Counted from the first letter of the stretch, positions 18,555 through 26,955 are shown. The stretch: 64,000 nt of DNA from Legionella sp. (GCA_013697625.1 JACCWN010000022.1:1-64000), one strand, 5' to 3'. Numbers and translations are program-made. The notes: generated from the letters alone by a model not told the origin.

Positions 18555-19491
18555 CAAAACTGAGGTTTTCATCAATGATATAGTGCGGTCTATGTTTTAC
18601 TTCATCAAATACTCGACCTATGTATTCACCCACCACGCCTAAGGCAAATAATTGCAGACCACCAAAGAAACTGATGGCTGTAACGATGGTAGCCCAACCT
18701 GGCGTTTGAATTCCAAATATCAAAGTGCTTAAAATAATCCAAAATCCATATAAAATAGCTATGGTTGCCACCCCTATGCCGCCAAGTGCAATCATGCGCA
18801 GAGGAAAGGCGGTGAATGATGTGATGCCTGTGATTGCCAAGTCCAGCAAGGAATAGAAATTCCATTGAGTATGTCCTGTCAGGCGTGGCTGTACTTCATA
18901 TGGGATGGCGACTTGTTTAAATCCAACCCAGCTATATAGCCCTTTCATAAAGCGGTTGCGCTCTGGTAGTTGTTGAAGTGCATTGACTATTTTCCTATCC
19001 AACAATCTGAAATCACCTGCATTGGGTGGAATGTTGATGCGGTTTATTTTTGATGTCAATTGATAAAAAGTATTAGCACAGGTACGTTTTAACCAGGATT
19101 CACCCACTCGGTTTTGGCGTACACCATACACCATGTCATACCCTTTTTCCCATTGGGCTATGAATTTTTGGAGTAATTCCAGGGGGTGTTGAAAATCCCC
19201 ATCCATCAAAATAACAGCATCACCACGGGCAAAATCTAAACCAGCACTGAGCGCTTTTTCTTTACCAAAATTTCTACTGAAACGAAAATAACGAAAAGGT
19301 AACCTGGTCTTTATCGCTTGGATAATGGTTAGAGTGTTGTCTTCGCTGCCATCATCAATGATGAGGATTTCATACCTATGCTTGAGTATTTGCAATGTGT
19401 TTGTTAAGGCAATGAGAAAGTCTTCAATAATTGCTTCTTCATTATAAATAGGTACAATGCAGGAAATCATTTTTTCATATTGATGTGGCAT
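18538..19491 (-). CDS. GT2 polyprenyl-phosphate glycosyltransferase (GtrB/DPM type)
   Basis: 317 aa. Cytosolic GT-A domain at residues 1-230 with VPIYNEE, IIDDGSEDNT and the metal site LMDGDFQHP, plus RNRFMKGLYSWVGF typical of GtrB/YfdH-like enzymes. Two transmembrane helices follow (about 235-258 and 270-292), then a GEYIGRVFDEVKHRPHYI tail. Such enzymes attach a sugar from a nucleotide donor to polyprenyl phosphate. The downstream overlapping GtrA is the expected flippase partner. Confidence 0.92.
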   Translation of the reverse strand: MPHQYEKMISCIVPIYNEEAIIEDFLIALTNTLQILKHRYEILIIDDGSEDNTLTIIQAIKTRLPFRYFRFSRNFGKEKALSAGLDFARGDAVILMDGDFQHPLELLQKFIAQWEKGYDMVYGVRQNRVGESWLKRTCANTFYQLTSKINRINIPPNAGDFRLLDRKIVNALQQLPERNRFMKGLYSWVGFKQVAIPYEVQPRLTGHTQWNFYSLLDLAITGITSFTAFPLRMIALGGIGVATIAILYGFWIILSTLIFGIQTPGWATIVTAISFFGGLQLFALGVVGEYIGRVFDEVKHRPHYIIDENLSFDDSTN

Positions 19492-19673
19492 AATAGATAT
19501 AGGAGCTGACTGATGTGGCGATCTTACATAATAACCCGTTTTAGCTACAATGGCTAGATGTTTTGAACACTTTTATGTATAATTTATCAATATTAAACTT
19601 GTCACCCTGATTGCTCTAAAAAAATGATCTTGTCCAATGGTTTTATCCCATAGTTTGTTAGGAACCAGATGCC

Positions 19674-20702
19674 ATGTTAACGATTACCCGCCCTGATGAC
19701 TGGCATGTTCATTTCAGAGATGATGAACTGTTAAAAGTTACCGTTCCCGCGACAGCATTTCATTTTCACCGTGCTTTGGTCATGCCTAACCTTAAACCTG
19801 CGCTTACTGATTTACCCACACTGGAAGCATATAGAACCAGGGTTATAGCTCACATACCAAAAGAGGTTGATTTTACACCTTATTTTACCTTATATCTTAA
19901 TGAAAGCCTTAAGCCTGAAACATTCCTTACAGCTGCCTCTTTACCCTATGTTCTTGGTGCAAAGCTATATCCTGCTGGGGCAACCACCAATTCAGAAGCT
20001 GGGGTGACCTCTATTAAAAGCCTGTATCCGCTGTTTGAAATCATGCAACAACTAAATCTTGTACTACAAATTCATGGAGAGGTTACCCATGGAGATGTGT
20101 TTGAGCGTGAGGCCTTGTTTATAGAGCATCACTTAAAAGCAATCATCGCTGATTTTCCAAAATTAAGAGTTATCCTTGAGCATATTTCTACAGAAGCTGC
20201 CGTAGACTTTATTCTGGAAGCACCAGAAGTAATAGCAGCTACGATTACGCCCCATCATTTGTTGTATCATAGAAATGCCTTATTGGCTCAAGGTCTAAAA
20301 CCACATATGTACTGCTTGCCAATCTTAAAGCATGAGCGAGACCAAAAGGCTTTACAAAAAGCCGCCTGTAGCGGCAACCCTAAATTTTTTGCAGGAACTG
20401 ACAGCGCACCTCATGCGATTGAAACCAAAGAATCAGCCTGTGGTTGTGCTGGGATTTATTCCGCGCCCTTTGCGGTTGCACTCTATGCCCACCTATTTGA
20501 TAAACTTAATCAGTTACAAAAACTTGATGACTTTCTAGGCCGATTTGGAGCAACTTTTTACCAACTGCCCCTTTCTCGGAACAAGGTTGAATTAATCAAA
20601 TCTGCTCAAAAAATTCCAGATTCTATGGCTTTTGGCTCCAGTCGCGTGGTACCAATGGCTGCAGGGGAACTCATTTCTTGGAGTGTGCATGATGCCTCGT
20701 AA
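19674..20702 (+). CDS. pyrC: Dihydroorotase (PyrC, class II type)
   Basis: 342 aa, normal length for the short PyrC class. Third step of pyrimidine synthesis. Zinc ligands lie in DDWHVHFRDD; the carboxylated lysine is in LGAKLYPAGATTNS; further His ligands are in QIHGEVTHG and EHISTEAA; the catalytic Asp lies in FAGTDSAPH. A TATAAT at 19578-19583 may be its -10 element, with no good -35. Its 3' end overlaps rnt. Confidence 0.97.
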   Translation: MLTITRPDDWHVHFRDDELLKVTVPATAFHFHRALVMPNLKPALTDLPTLEAYRTRVIAHIPKEVDFTPYFTLYLNESLKPETFLTAASLPYVLGAKLYPAGATTNSEAGVTSIKSLYPLFEIMQQLNLVLQIHGEVTHGDVFEREALFIEHHLKAIIADFPKLRVILEHISTEAAVDFILEAPEVIAATITPHHLLYHRNALLAQGLKPHMYCLPILKHERDQKALQKAACSGNPKFFAGTDSAPHAIETKESACGCAGIYSAPFAVALYAHLFDKLNQLQKLDDFLGRFGATFYQLPLSRNKVELIKSAQKIPDSMAFGSSRVVPMAAGELISWSVHDAS

Positions 20703-21321
20703 CAGTGTACTGAGTCTGAACATCAAAGAACGGTTCCGTGGTTTTTTACCTGTCATAGTTGATGTGGAAACTGCAGGCGTGGAGCCGCATCACAATGCAC
20801 TATTAGAAATGTGTATCGTTTTTGTGGATATGGATGCCAAGGGGACCCTTCACCGGGGTAGTTCTTATTTTGAACATGTGCTGCCTTTTTCAGGTGCAGT
20901 ATTGGATGAAAAATCCTTGGCTTTCAATCAAATTGACCCCTTCCAACCGCTTCGTTTTGCAGTTGATGAAAAAGTTGCCTTGGAGCGATTTTTTAAATAT
21001 ATTCAGGATGCTTTAAAAAAATCACGATGCGACCGAGCCGTGTTGGTAGGTCACAATGCCTGGTTTGATTTATTGTTTGTCAAAGCTGCTATCAACAGAA
21101 CTGGTTTAAAATCACCATTTCATGCCTTTACCTGCTTTGACACCGCTACTTTGGGAGGTATGGTATATGGACAAACTGTATTGACTAAAGCTTGCCAAGC
21201 TGCGGGCATTGAGTTTGATTCAAGGCAGGCGCATTCTGCTATTTATGATGCTGAAAAAACCGCTGATTTATTTTGTTCAATGATGAATCAATGGCGACAA
21301 TTGACTTCGATGGATTCCTGA
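20689..21321 (+). CDS. rnt: Ribonuclease T
   Basis: 210 aa. DEDD-family 3'-5' exonuclease that matures tRNA and other small RNA 3' ends. The start is placed at the ATG at 20689 (or 20692), five bases after GGAG and inside the pyrC 3' end; the frame also extends upstream within pyrC. Exo motifs: IVDVETAGVEPHHNALLEM (DxE), VLVGHNAWFDLLFV in the middle and HSAIYDAEKTADLF (H-x4-D) near the end. The pyrC-rnt adjacency is common in gammaproteobacteria. Confidence 0.95.
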   Translation: MMPRNSVLSLNIKERFRGFLPVIVDVETAGVEPHHNALLEMCIVFVDMDAKGTLHRGSSYFEHVLPFSGAVLDEKSLAFNQIDPFQPLRFAVDEKVALERFFKYIQDALKKSRCDRAVLVGHNAWFDLLFVKAAINRTGLKSPFHAFTCFDTATLGGMVYGQTVLTKACQAAGIEFDSRQAHSAIYDAEKTADLFCSMMNQWRQLTSMDS

Positions 21322-21359
21322 TGATGTCATTATGTTTGTTCATAATTTTAAAAACAATC

Positions 21360-21388
21360 TTGACTATTATAAAAGCATATTATAATAT
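21360..21388 (+). promoter_or_regulatory. Candidate promoter for the F-box-like gene
   Basis: TTGACT (21360-21365) is followed after 17 bp by TAATAT (21383-21388); an overlapping perfect TATAAT at 21381-21386 has 15-bp spacing. The ATG is at 21421. Confidence 0.5.
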
Positions 21389-21420
21389 AATTGACCTAAT
21401 ATCCCAAGCAACGAGCTCCC

Positions 21421-22287
21421 ATGTTATCTTTAATCGATAGTCTAGTCATAAAATCCTCTAAAGATTCAACACCTAAAATGCTACCTAAAGATATTTGGGT
21501 TATCGTTTTAATGTACACCCATGATTATTTATATGATATGGTTAAATTTTGCCATAACTTAGGCTGGCGGTCTTGTGTGGTCCCCTTACAACTGGCCCAT
21601 AATCATGGGTCAACACAGTGTGCTGAGCAAACACAACTGTTGCAGGAAAGGGCTAACCTTACGAAAGCTAGCATAGATGAAGCAACAGACACTATTAGAA
21701 GGCTTACTGCTGGCATTCAAAATACAAATTCTCAACTGATAGCAATTACCATAGCACAAAATGAGGCGGCTGCAGAACAGGAAATTGCCCAAGGGACAAA
21801 CAGACTTAGAGGGCAATTAGAACTGATTCAACAACAAATAAATCACTTTGAATTAAATGTTAATACAAAATTAAAACAACAAAATGGCGAGGCACTTCTG
21901 CAAGCTTCCCTAAGCTTAGAAGCTACCTTAGATAGTGAATCTAGTACAGGTGCTATAGCAGCTGAAAAAATAAAAAGAGCACAGGCGCAACATACTTTAG
22001 AGCTTTTACAAAAACAATTAAATGGCTCTGCCTTTTCTCAAGAAGTTCAACAGTTGATTCAACTCTTAAGGCTCTTTTCACTCTCTATCGATACAGAAAT
22101 TAATAGGAAAGGACCCTGGTGTAATCGAATTAGAATGAAATCTAATGAGGAATGGGGCTTTGGCGTATCAACAAGTGGCCGAATATGTGGTGAAATCGGG
22201 CCAATGTTAGCGGGGGCATTATTTTGGGGCTTTATAGGTGCAGCAGCTACTTTTCTATTTTATTTTTTAGCACATTGGCTTTTATAA
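21421..22287 (+). CDS. Orphan F-box-like, coiled-coil membrane protein, zero-frame part
   Basis: 288 aa in this frame. Residues 21-49 (LPKDIWVIVLMYTHDY then a segment ending in FCHNLGW) match the F-box pattern LP-x-[DE]-[IL]-x-x-x-x-L ... C-x-x-x-x-W. Residues about 70-225 form a Gln/Leu/Ala-rich coiled coil. A hydrophobic segment starts at about residue 262. The frame stops inside that region, 18 bases after a T TTT TTA heptamer, and the next frame continues with another hydrophobic segment. F-box proteins of intracellular bacteria recruit host SCF ubiquitin ligases, so a secreted effector is possible, but the F-box call is by eye only. Confidence 0.65.
   Translation: MLSLIDSLVIKSSKDSTPKMLPKDIWVIVLMYTHDYLYDMVKFCHNLGWRSCVVPLQLAHNHGSTQCAEQTQLLQERANLTKASIDEATDTIRRLTAGIQNTNSQLIAITIAQNEAAAEQEIAQGTNRLRGQLELIQQQINHFELNVNTKLKQQNGEALLQASLSLEATLDSESSTGAIAAEKIKRAQAQHTLELLQKQLNGSAFSQEVQQLIQLLRLFSLSIDTEINRKGPWCNRIRMKSNEEWGFGVSTSGRICGEIGPMLAGALFWGFIGAAATFLFYFLAHWLL
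22263..22269 (+). promoter_or_regulatory. T TTT TTA slippery heptamer at the frame junction
   Basis: Codons in the upstream frame read TAT TTT TTA GCA, so the heptamer is in exactly the register needed for -1 slippage. After a slip the next codon is AGC at 22269, entering the downstream open frame. This is the same heptamer as the HIV-1 gag-pol site. I see no obvious stimulatory stem or internal Shine-Dalgarno at the expected distance. Confidence 0.5.
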
Positions 22288-22682
22288 AATCAATATTTAT
22301 TATATTACCAGTGTTGTTGAGTGCAGGAGCATGTTTGGGAGCTTTAGCAGGAGCACTTATAGTGCTTAGTGGCAATTTTGATTTTTATTCAAACACACCA
22401 GAGCGATATGAAGATTTTAGCGTTTCTCGCATTTTTCCCCCCCAACTAATTGCGCATTTTCATGAAATTCAGCAAAGAATACAAAAATTCCAAGATCCTA
22501 ATAAGGTTATAGAGTCATCTGAGACAACCCATCCCTTGTTGGCAATGGATGAAAACAAAGTAAAGGTATCCTTTTTCCGAAAAGCCATGAAAACTGAATT
22601 AACTTTTTTTAATACTTTAAATTTACATATGCAAGAAAGAGAGCAGGAAGAGAAACATTCATCTTCCATGACCTTTGACTAA
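22269..22682 (+). CDS. Continuation of the F-box-like membrane protein in the -1 frame
   Basis: 137 codons plus a stop. Begins with hydrophobic sequence (LAFIKSIFIILPVLL, then GACLGALAGALIVL), completing a membrane hairpin started in the upstream frame. A soluble tail follows (FPPQLIAHFHEIQQRIQKF near the middle, then an Arg/Glu-rich end). This frame has no ATG or ribosome binding site before the hydrophobic part; only a TTG at 22224 and a GTG further in are available. It is therefore best read as the 3' half of the upstream gene, joined by frameshifting or separated by a 1-base indel or sequencing error. A joined product would be about 420 aa. Confidence 0.6.
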   Translation, partial: STLAFIKSIFIILPVLLSAGACLGALAGALIVLSGNFDFYSNTPERYEDFSVSRIFPPQLIAHFHEIQQRIQKFQDPNKVIESSETTHPLLAMDENKVKVSFFRKAMKTELTFFNTLNLHMQEREQEEKHSSSMTFD

Positions 22683-22871
22683 AAGCTGGTTATTTTCTTC
22701 TATGCTGATTGGTCCATCACCATGGCAAGTACATAAAGGTATATATTATGAAGTCTAAATACCTGCATTCCGCGCTTTATGTGCGCGATAGGACAATTGC
22801 AGAGCATGTCATATTGAAAATATTATAGCCAAAATGTCTGGCTGATTGAAACTGCGGTTAGCTTTTATTGC

Positions 22872-23065
22872 CGTCATTGCGAAGAGCGCAGCGATGAAGC
22901 AACCTAGGGTTCGTAGCTAAGAACTTGATTAGACTGAAACTGTCGCGCCAAATGATTGGCTTTAATTAGAAGTCTAGATCCTGAACGGTAAATCTTTAAG
23001 ATCTTTTATTTTATGTCCTTGCTTCGGACTCCTGGGTTGTGCGTGCAATGCTCCTCGCAATGACG
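22872..23065. repeat. CGTCATTGCGA-type dispersed repeat
   Basis: The element begins CGTCATTGCGAAGAGCGCAG, with GATGAAGCAACCTAGG soon after, and ends with CCTGGGTTGTGCGTGC ... CCTCGCAATGACG. The ends are inverted copies of each other (CGTCATTGCGA / TCGCAATGACG). Elements with this wording recur in genomes of several intracellular bacteria. It occupies much of the 22683-23209 gap, which otherwise holds only the hairpin at 23092-23120. Confidence 0.65.
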
Positions 23066-23091
23066 AGCAATGATTTTGATACAAGATCGTA

Positions 23092-23120
23092 TAAATACCG
23101 TGCATAAAGCACGGTATTTA
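23092..23120. repeat. TAAATACCGTGC hairpin
   Basis: A perfect 12-bp inverted repeat (TAAATACCGTGC / GCACGGTATTTA) with a 5-nt loop. The core ATACCGTGC ... GCACGGTAT recurs at 35774-35796. It lies about 90 bp beyond the peroxiredoxin stop codon but lacks a T tract, so it is listed as a repeat rather than a terminator. Confidence 0.6.
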
Positions 23121-23209
23121 GGGGAAGGTGAGGTATCTTATGTTCAAAATTAATTCGTATACCTTTCGCATCACCATTAACACTGGAAATGCATGGACTT
23201 CAATTAAAC

Positions 23210-23815
23210 TTATAACTTTTCATGATTAGATGATAAATAATCAGCAACCCCTTTAGAAGAAGCCACCATACCTGAATCGCCTTTTTGCCAGCCGGCTGGG
23301 CAAACTTCTCCACGTTCTTCGAAAAATTGTACAGCATCTATGGTGCGAAGCAGCTCATCCATATTCCGCCCTATAGGAAGATCGTTTACGATTTGTGAAC
23401 GAACCATGCCATTGGTATCAATGATGAAAGCACCCCGGAAGGCAACACCTGCCGCTGGATGTTCCACGCCATAAGATTGACAGATAGAATGTGTTATATC
23501 AGCCACCATGCTGTAACGAACAGGCCCTATACCGCCACGTTCCACAGGTGTATTTCTATAGGCATTATGAGAAAAATGAGAATCAATAGAAACAGCTATT
23601 ACTTCAACATTTCGGCTTTTAAACTCTTGATACCGATTATTCAAAGCTATGAGTTCTGATGGACAAACAAAAGTAAAATCTAGGGGGTAAAAAAACACGA
23701 CACCGTATTTACCCTTGATATGCTCATGTAAATTAAATTTATCAACTATTTCTCCAGAACCCAATACCGCAGCAGCTGTAAAATCAGGGGCCTTCCGGCC
23801 TACTAATACGCTCAT
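23210..23815 (-). CDS. Typical 2-Cys peroxiredoxin (AhpC/TSA family)
   Basis: 201 aa. Cytosolic thiol peroxidase reducing H2O2 and organic peroxides. The peroxidatic cysteine is Cys51 in FYPLDFTFVCPSE; the resolving cysteine is Cys172 in GEVCPAGW. The C-terminal tail after it (QKGDSGMVASSKGVADYL) has the GD...SSKGV wording of the Prx1/AhpC group. It is followed upstream on the same strand by monothiol glutaredoxin, 48 bp away, suggesting a redox operon. No AhpF reductase is nearby; thioredoxin could be the electron donor. Confidence 0.95.
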   Translation of the reverse strand: MSVLVGRKAPDFTAAAVLGSGEIVDKFNLHEHIKGKYGVVFFYPLDFTFVCPSELIALNNRYQEFKSRNVEVIAVSIDSHFSHNAYRNTPVERGGIGPVRYSMVADITHSICQSYGVEHPAAGVAFRGAFIIDTNGMVRSQIVNDLPIGRNMDELLRTIDAVQFFEERGEVCPAGWQKGDSGMVASSKGVADYLSSNHEKL

Positions 23816-23863
23816 TTCAAACTCCTAATAAATAGACGCAGGATTGCCCTGAGATCTGTGTAA

Positions 23864-24181
23864 TTATGCAATAGTAGCATCTCGTAACATAGGCTCTAAT
23901 TCACCCTGTTGAAACATTTCAGCAATGATGTCTGAACCACCAACCAATTCACCTTTTACATATAATTGCGGAAAGGTGGGCCAATCAGAATATTGGGGCA
24001 GGGTTTGGCGAATTTCAGGATTAGATAACACATCCACATAAGCAAAATCTACACCACAAGCTTCAATACACTGCACTGCTCGCGCTGAAAACCCACATTG
24101 AGGCATTTTAGGGCTGCCTTTCATGTATAGGAGTATGGTATTTTCTGCTAGTTGTTGTTTAATTTTTTTTAAAGTTTCCAT
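23864..24181 (-). CDS. grxD: Monothiol glutaredoxin
   Basis: 105 aa from the ATG at 24181 (METLKKIKQQLAEN), with AAGGG upstream; the longer frame begins at a weaker codon. The CGFS active site is at residues 29-32 within KGSPKMPQCGFSARAV. The glutathione-binding elements WPTFPQLYVKGELVGGSDI complete the family pattern. CGFS glutaredoxins bind [2Fe-2S] clusters and pass them on during Fe-S assembly. It lies upstream of the peroxiredoxin gene on the same strand. Confidence 0.96.
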   Translation of the reverse strand: METLKKIKQQLAENTILLYMKGSPKMPQCGFSARAVQCIEACGVDFAYVDVLSNPEIRQTLPQYSDWPTFPQLYVKGELVGGSDIIAEMFQQGELEPMLRDATIA

Positions 24182-24490
24182 TGTTAACCCTTCTTTATAC
24201 AAATTCCTCCAATTATGGCTAAAAACAGATAAAATCGCAACAGGCTGGGAAGTCGAGGAGCGTGATAATTGAGGGTGCTACCTCAGCCTATTAGGATATT
24301 TTTAGAAGATAGGTATGTTAAACACCTCCCTGTTCGGTAAATCGTATCAAAGCAAGAGTCCATGATGAGAGGAAAAAGCTTAGTTTGTATTTGTATTAAT
24401 GAGCATGATGATGCTTAATATCAAACCCTTTGATAAAGCTTCTTTTAATTTTTATTTTAGCATCTACAATTTGTATAGGAGGAAAATACT

Positions 24491-24652
24491 ATGAAATGGA
24501 TTTTATTGTTTGGGATACCTGTATTATTATCTGCTTGTGCAAAAGACCAGGTTTTATATAGACAAGTTACGGTGACACCGGTTTGTGAGTTGATTGCTTG
24601 CGATCCGCATCATACACTAGATGTTACTGAGACTGTGCTAGATCATTACTAA
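24491..24652 (+). CDS. Very small lipoprotein (53 aa)
   Basis: MKWILLFGIPVLLSAC is a complete lipoprotein signal with the lipobox LSAC (Cys16). The mature 38 residues contain two cysteines (PVCELIACDPHH), two histidines and an acidic end. A strong AGGAGG ribosome binding site lies nine bases before the ATG. I do not recognise the family. The preceding 24203-24490 stretch shows no other gene and should contain the promoter. Confidence 0.65.
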   Translation: MKWILLFGIPVLLSACAKDQVLYRQVTVTPVCELIACDPHHTLDVTETVLDHY

Positions 24653-24757
24653 GCGTGCTTCAGCAGACTTGCGGTTCACTCCGGGCCGCAACAATCTGAC
24701 ATCCCTCATTGTTTTTTTTCTCAAAAATGAAATGTCAACAGACCCTAATTAGAAATT

Positions 24758-24785
24758 ATAGGATCAGTTAAGAAACTGACCCTAT
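24758..24785 (-). terminator. Hairpin after the Spy-like gene
   Basis: On the minus strand ATAGGGTCAGT pairs with ACTGATCCTAT (one G-U pair) around a 6-nt loop, nine bases after the stop codon, followed by the weak U-containing stretch AATTTCTAATT. Confidence 0.6.
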
Positions 24786-24793
24786 AGTGGAAA

Positions 24794-25300
24794 TTAATCG
24801 TCGTTCTTATCATCTTTGTCATCTTTGTCATCTTTATCATCTTTGTCATCTTTCTTGTCATCTTTGCAAGATTTCCATGCATCAGACATACGTTTTTCTT
24901 CTTCAGTCAATTTGGCTTTAAAGTCAGTTTTTTGTTTGTCATTTAGTATTTGGAAAATTTCATGCTTTGCATTTGCTTTGGCTTTCATCATACCGCCAAT
25001 CAAACCTGCTTTTTCATCTATTGTGCTTTCAAGTTTAGCCTTATCCATGTCTTTAGAATCAATTTGATCATTGATTTGCTTGCGTAAATCACTTAAGCGA
25101 GAAGCTTTTTCTTTAATAGAGGACTTCATGTCATTGACAATGGTGTCTATTTTTGATTTTTGATCGCCCTCGAGTTTTAGGGAATCAAGCATTTTGCTAA
25201 ATTTTTCACCACAATGTCCGCTTCCAGAATAGGCAAAAACACCTGGTGCTGCGAACAAAGAACAAGACAGTACCACTGCTCCAACGATTTGTTTATACAT
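24794..25300 (-). CDS. Exported Spy/CpxP-like helical protein with Asp-Asp-Lys repeat tail
   Basis: 168 aa from the ATG at 25300 (MYKQIVGAVVLSCSLFAAPG...), after AAGGA; an upstream start adds ten residues. The signal peptide ends near GVFAYS. The mature domain is all-helical, with LKLEGDQKSKIDTIVNDM and IFQILNDKQKTDFKAKLTEEE resembling the LTxxQ repeats of the Spy/CpxP chaperones. The last 20 residues or so are a tandem Asp-Asp-Lys repeat from a 9-bp DNA repeat, likely variable in length and able to bind cations. A periplasmic chaperone or metal-related role is an inference. Confidence 0.75.
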   Translation of the reverse strand: MYKQIVGAVVLSCSLFAAPGVFAYSGSGHCGEKFSKMLDSLKLEGDQKSKIDTIVNDMKSSIKEKASRLSDLRKQINDQIDSKDMDKAKLESTIDEKAGLIGGMMKAKANAKHEIFQILNDKQKTDFKAKLTEEEKRMSDAWKSCKDDKKDDKDDKDDKDDKDDKNDD

Positions 25301-25382
25301 GATTACATTCCTTGTAAAAGTTATTGGCATATTGAGTATAGTATATATAAAGAAATTTTCAAAACTTCATTATATAAGAATA

Positions 25383-26177
25383 TTAAACTGCAATGGGTGC
25401 TTTAATAGCTGAATGACACTGGTAATTGAGAAATTCAAAATCATCAAAAGCATAATTTAAGATAGAATCGGGTTTTCTTTTAATATGAAGGGTGGGCAGA
25501 GGAAAAGGTTCACGGTCCAACTGGGTTTTTGTTTGTTCAAGATGATTAAGATATAAATGACAATCACCACCAGTCCATATAAATTCACCGACTTCAAGGC
25601 CACATTGCTGTGCTACCATGTGAGTCAATAGAGCGTAAGATGCTATATTGAAGGGCACACCTAAAAACACATCAGCAGAACGTTGATACAATTGGCATGA
25701 AAGCCTACCATTGGCCACATAAAACTGGAACAAGGCATGGCAAGGCATCAAAGCCATTTTATCTAATTCACCCACATTCCATGCGCTTACAATCAAGCGT
25801 CGGGAATCAGGCATTGTTTTGATTTGTTCCACCACTTGTGTGATTTGATCTATGGTATCACCCTCAGGCCTAGGCCAACTACGCCATTGTTTACCATAAA
25901 TAGGGCCTAACTCGCCTTCGCTATCGGCCCATTCATTCCAAATGGTGATCTTATTTTTTTTTAAATAATCGATGTTGGTATTCCCGCTTAAAAACCACAA
26001 CAACTCATGAACAACACTGCGCATGTGCAATTTTTTAGTGGTCACCATGGGAAAGCCCTGGCTTAGATCAAAACGCATTTGGTAGGCAAAAACCGACAAG
26101 GTGCCGGTGCCGGTTCTGTCTGTTTTTTGCGTACCATGTTGTAAAATATGGTTTAGTAATTGTACATAGGTTTTCAT
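25383..26177 (-). CDS. thyA: Thymidylate synthase
   Basis: 264 aa, the same length as E. coli ThyA. Makes dTMP from dUMP with methylene-tetrahydrofolate. The catalytic Cys146 lies in [24 protein letters not shown] near residue 21 and [12 protein letters not shown] near the C terminus are also typical. The start overlaps the lgt stop by four bases. The order lgt-thyA is conserved in gammaproteobacteria. Confidence 0.98.
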   Translation of the reverse strand: MKTYVQLLNHILQHGTQKTDRTGTGTLSVFAYQMRFDLSQGFPMVTTKKLHMRSVVHELLWFLSGNTNIDYLKKNKITIWNEWADSEGELGPIYGKQWRSWPRPEGDTIDQITQVVEQIKTMPDSRRLIVSAWNVGELDKMALMPCHALFQFYVANGRLSCQLYQRSADVFLGVPFNIASYALLTHMVAQQCGLEVGEFIWTGGDCHLYLNHLEQTKTQLDREPFPLPTLHIKRKPDSILNYAFDDFEFLNYQCHSAIKAPIAV

Positions 26178-26944
26178 CGCTTATTCCACCATAAGTAAAA
26201 ACCGCCCAGTAACATTGGTATGGATAATAATTGTCCCATGGTCAACCAGTCAAAGGCAATAAAATTCAGTTGTGCATCGGGCTCACGAAAACATTCAGCC
26301 AACAATCGACACAGAGCATACCCCATTAAAAAAACCCCGGCCACAGCCCCGGGTTTTCTCGGGACCGCTGCATAGACCCATACCAAAATAAATAAGGCAA
26401 ACCCTTCCAGGCCTAATTCATAGAGTTCAGAGGGATGACGAGGTTGTGCATCTACGTGTCTGTAGACCATGGCCCAGGGAAGGTCTGTTACACGACCCCA
26501 TAATTCGCCATTGATGAAGTTACCAATCCGTCCCAATCCTAAACCTAAAGGCACCAGAGGTGCTAAAAAATCCGCAGTTTCTAAGTATGTTTTGTTAAAT
26601 CGACGTGCAAAAATCCATATGGCCACAGCTACTCCAATAAGGCCGCCATGAAAGGACATCCCACCCTCCCAGATTTTTAATATCATCCAAGGCTTATTGA
26701 AAAATTCACTGGTGTTATAAAACAACATATAACCCAACCGCCCACCGATGATTACACCAAAGGCACAATAAAAAATGAGGTCGCTGATTAAATTTGTCGT
26801 CCAGGGTAACTCAAAACGCAGCACCCGCCAGTAAGCAATCAACCATGCGCCTCCGAACCCTGCAAGATACATCAATCCATACCAATGAACTTTGATTGGA
26901 CCTAAGGAAAAAGCAATGGGATCAATTTCAGGAAAAATGAACAT
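26174..26944 (-). CDS. lgt: Prolipoprotein diacylglyceryl transferase
   Basis: 256 aa. Inner-membrane enzyme transferring diacylglycerol to the lipobox cysteine, the first step of lipoprotein maturation. About seven transmembrane segments. The Lgt signature [14 protein letters not shown] is present, with [11 protein letters not shown] near the N terminus and [11 protein letters not shown] before it. It sits between the TSUP permease and thyA, with a 4-bp overlap with thyA. It would process the several lipoproteins in this window. Confidence 0.98.
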   Translation of the reverse strand: MFIFPEIDPIAFSLGPIKVHWYGLMYLAGFGGAWLIAYWRVLRFELPWTTNLISDLIFYCAFGVIIGGRLGYMLFYNTSEFFNKPWMILKIWEGGMSFHGGLIGVAVAIWIFARRFNKTYLETADFLAPLVPLGLGLGRIGNFINGELWGRVTDLPWAMVYRHVDAQPRHPSELYELGLEGFALFILVWVYAAVPRKPGAVAGVFLMGYALCRLLAECFREPDAQLNFIAFDWLTMGQLLSIPMLLGGFYLWWNKR

Positions 26945-26955
26945 GAGTTATCTCT

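Noticed and set aside
23092-23120. Rho-independent terminator for the peroxiredoxin gene
   Set aside because: The stem is strong, but no T tract follows on the minus strand and the same stem recurs elsewhere, so it is recorded as a repeat.
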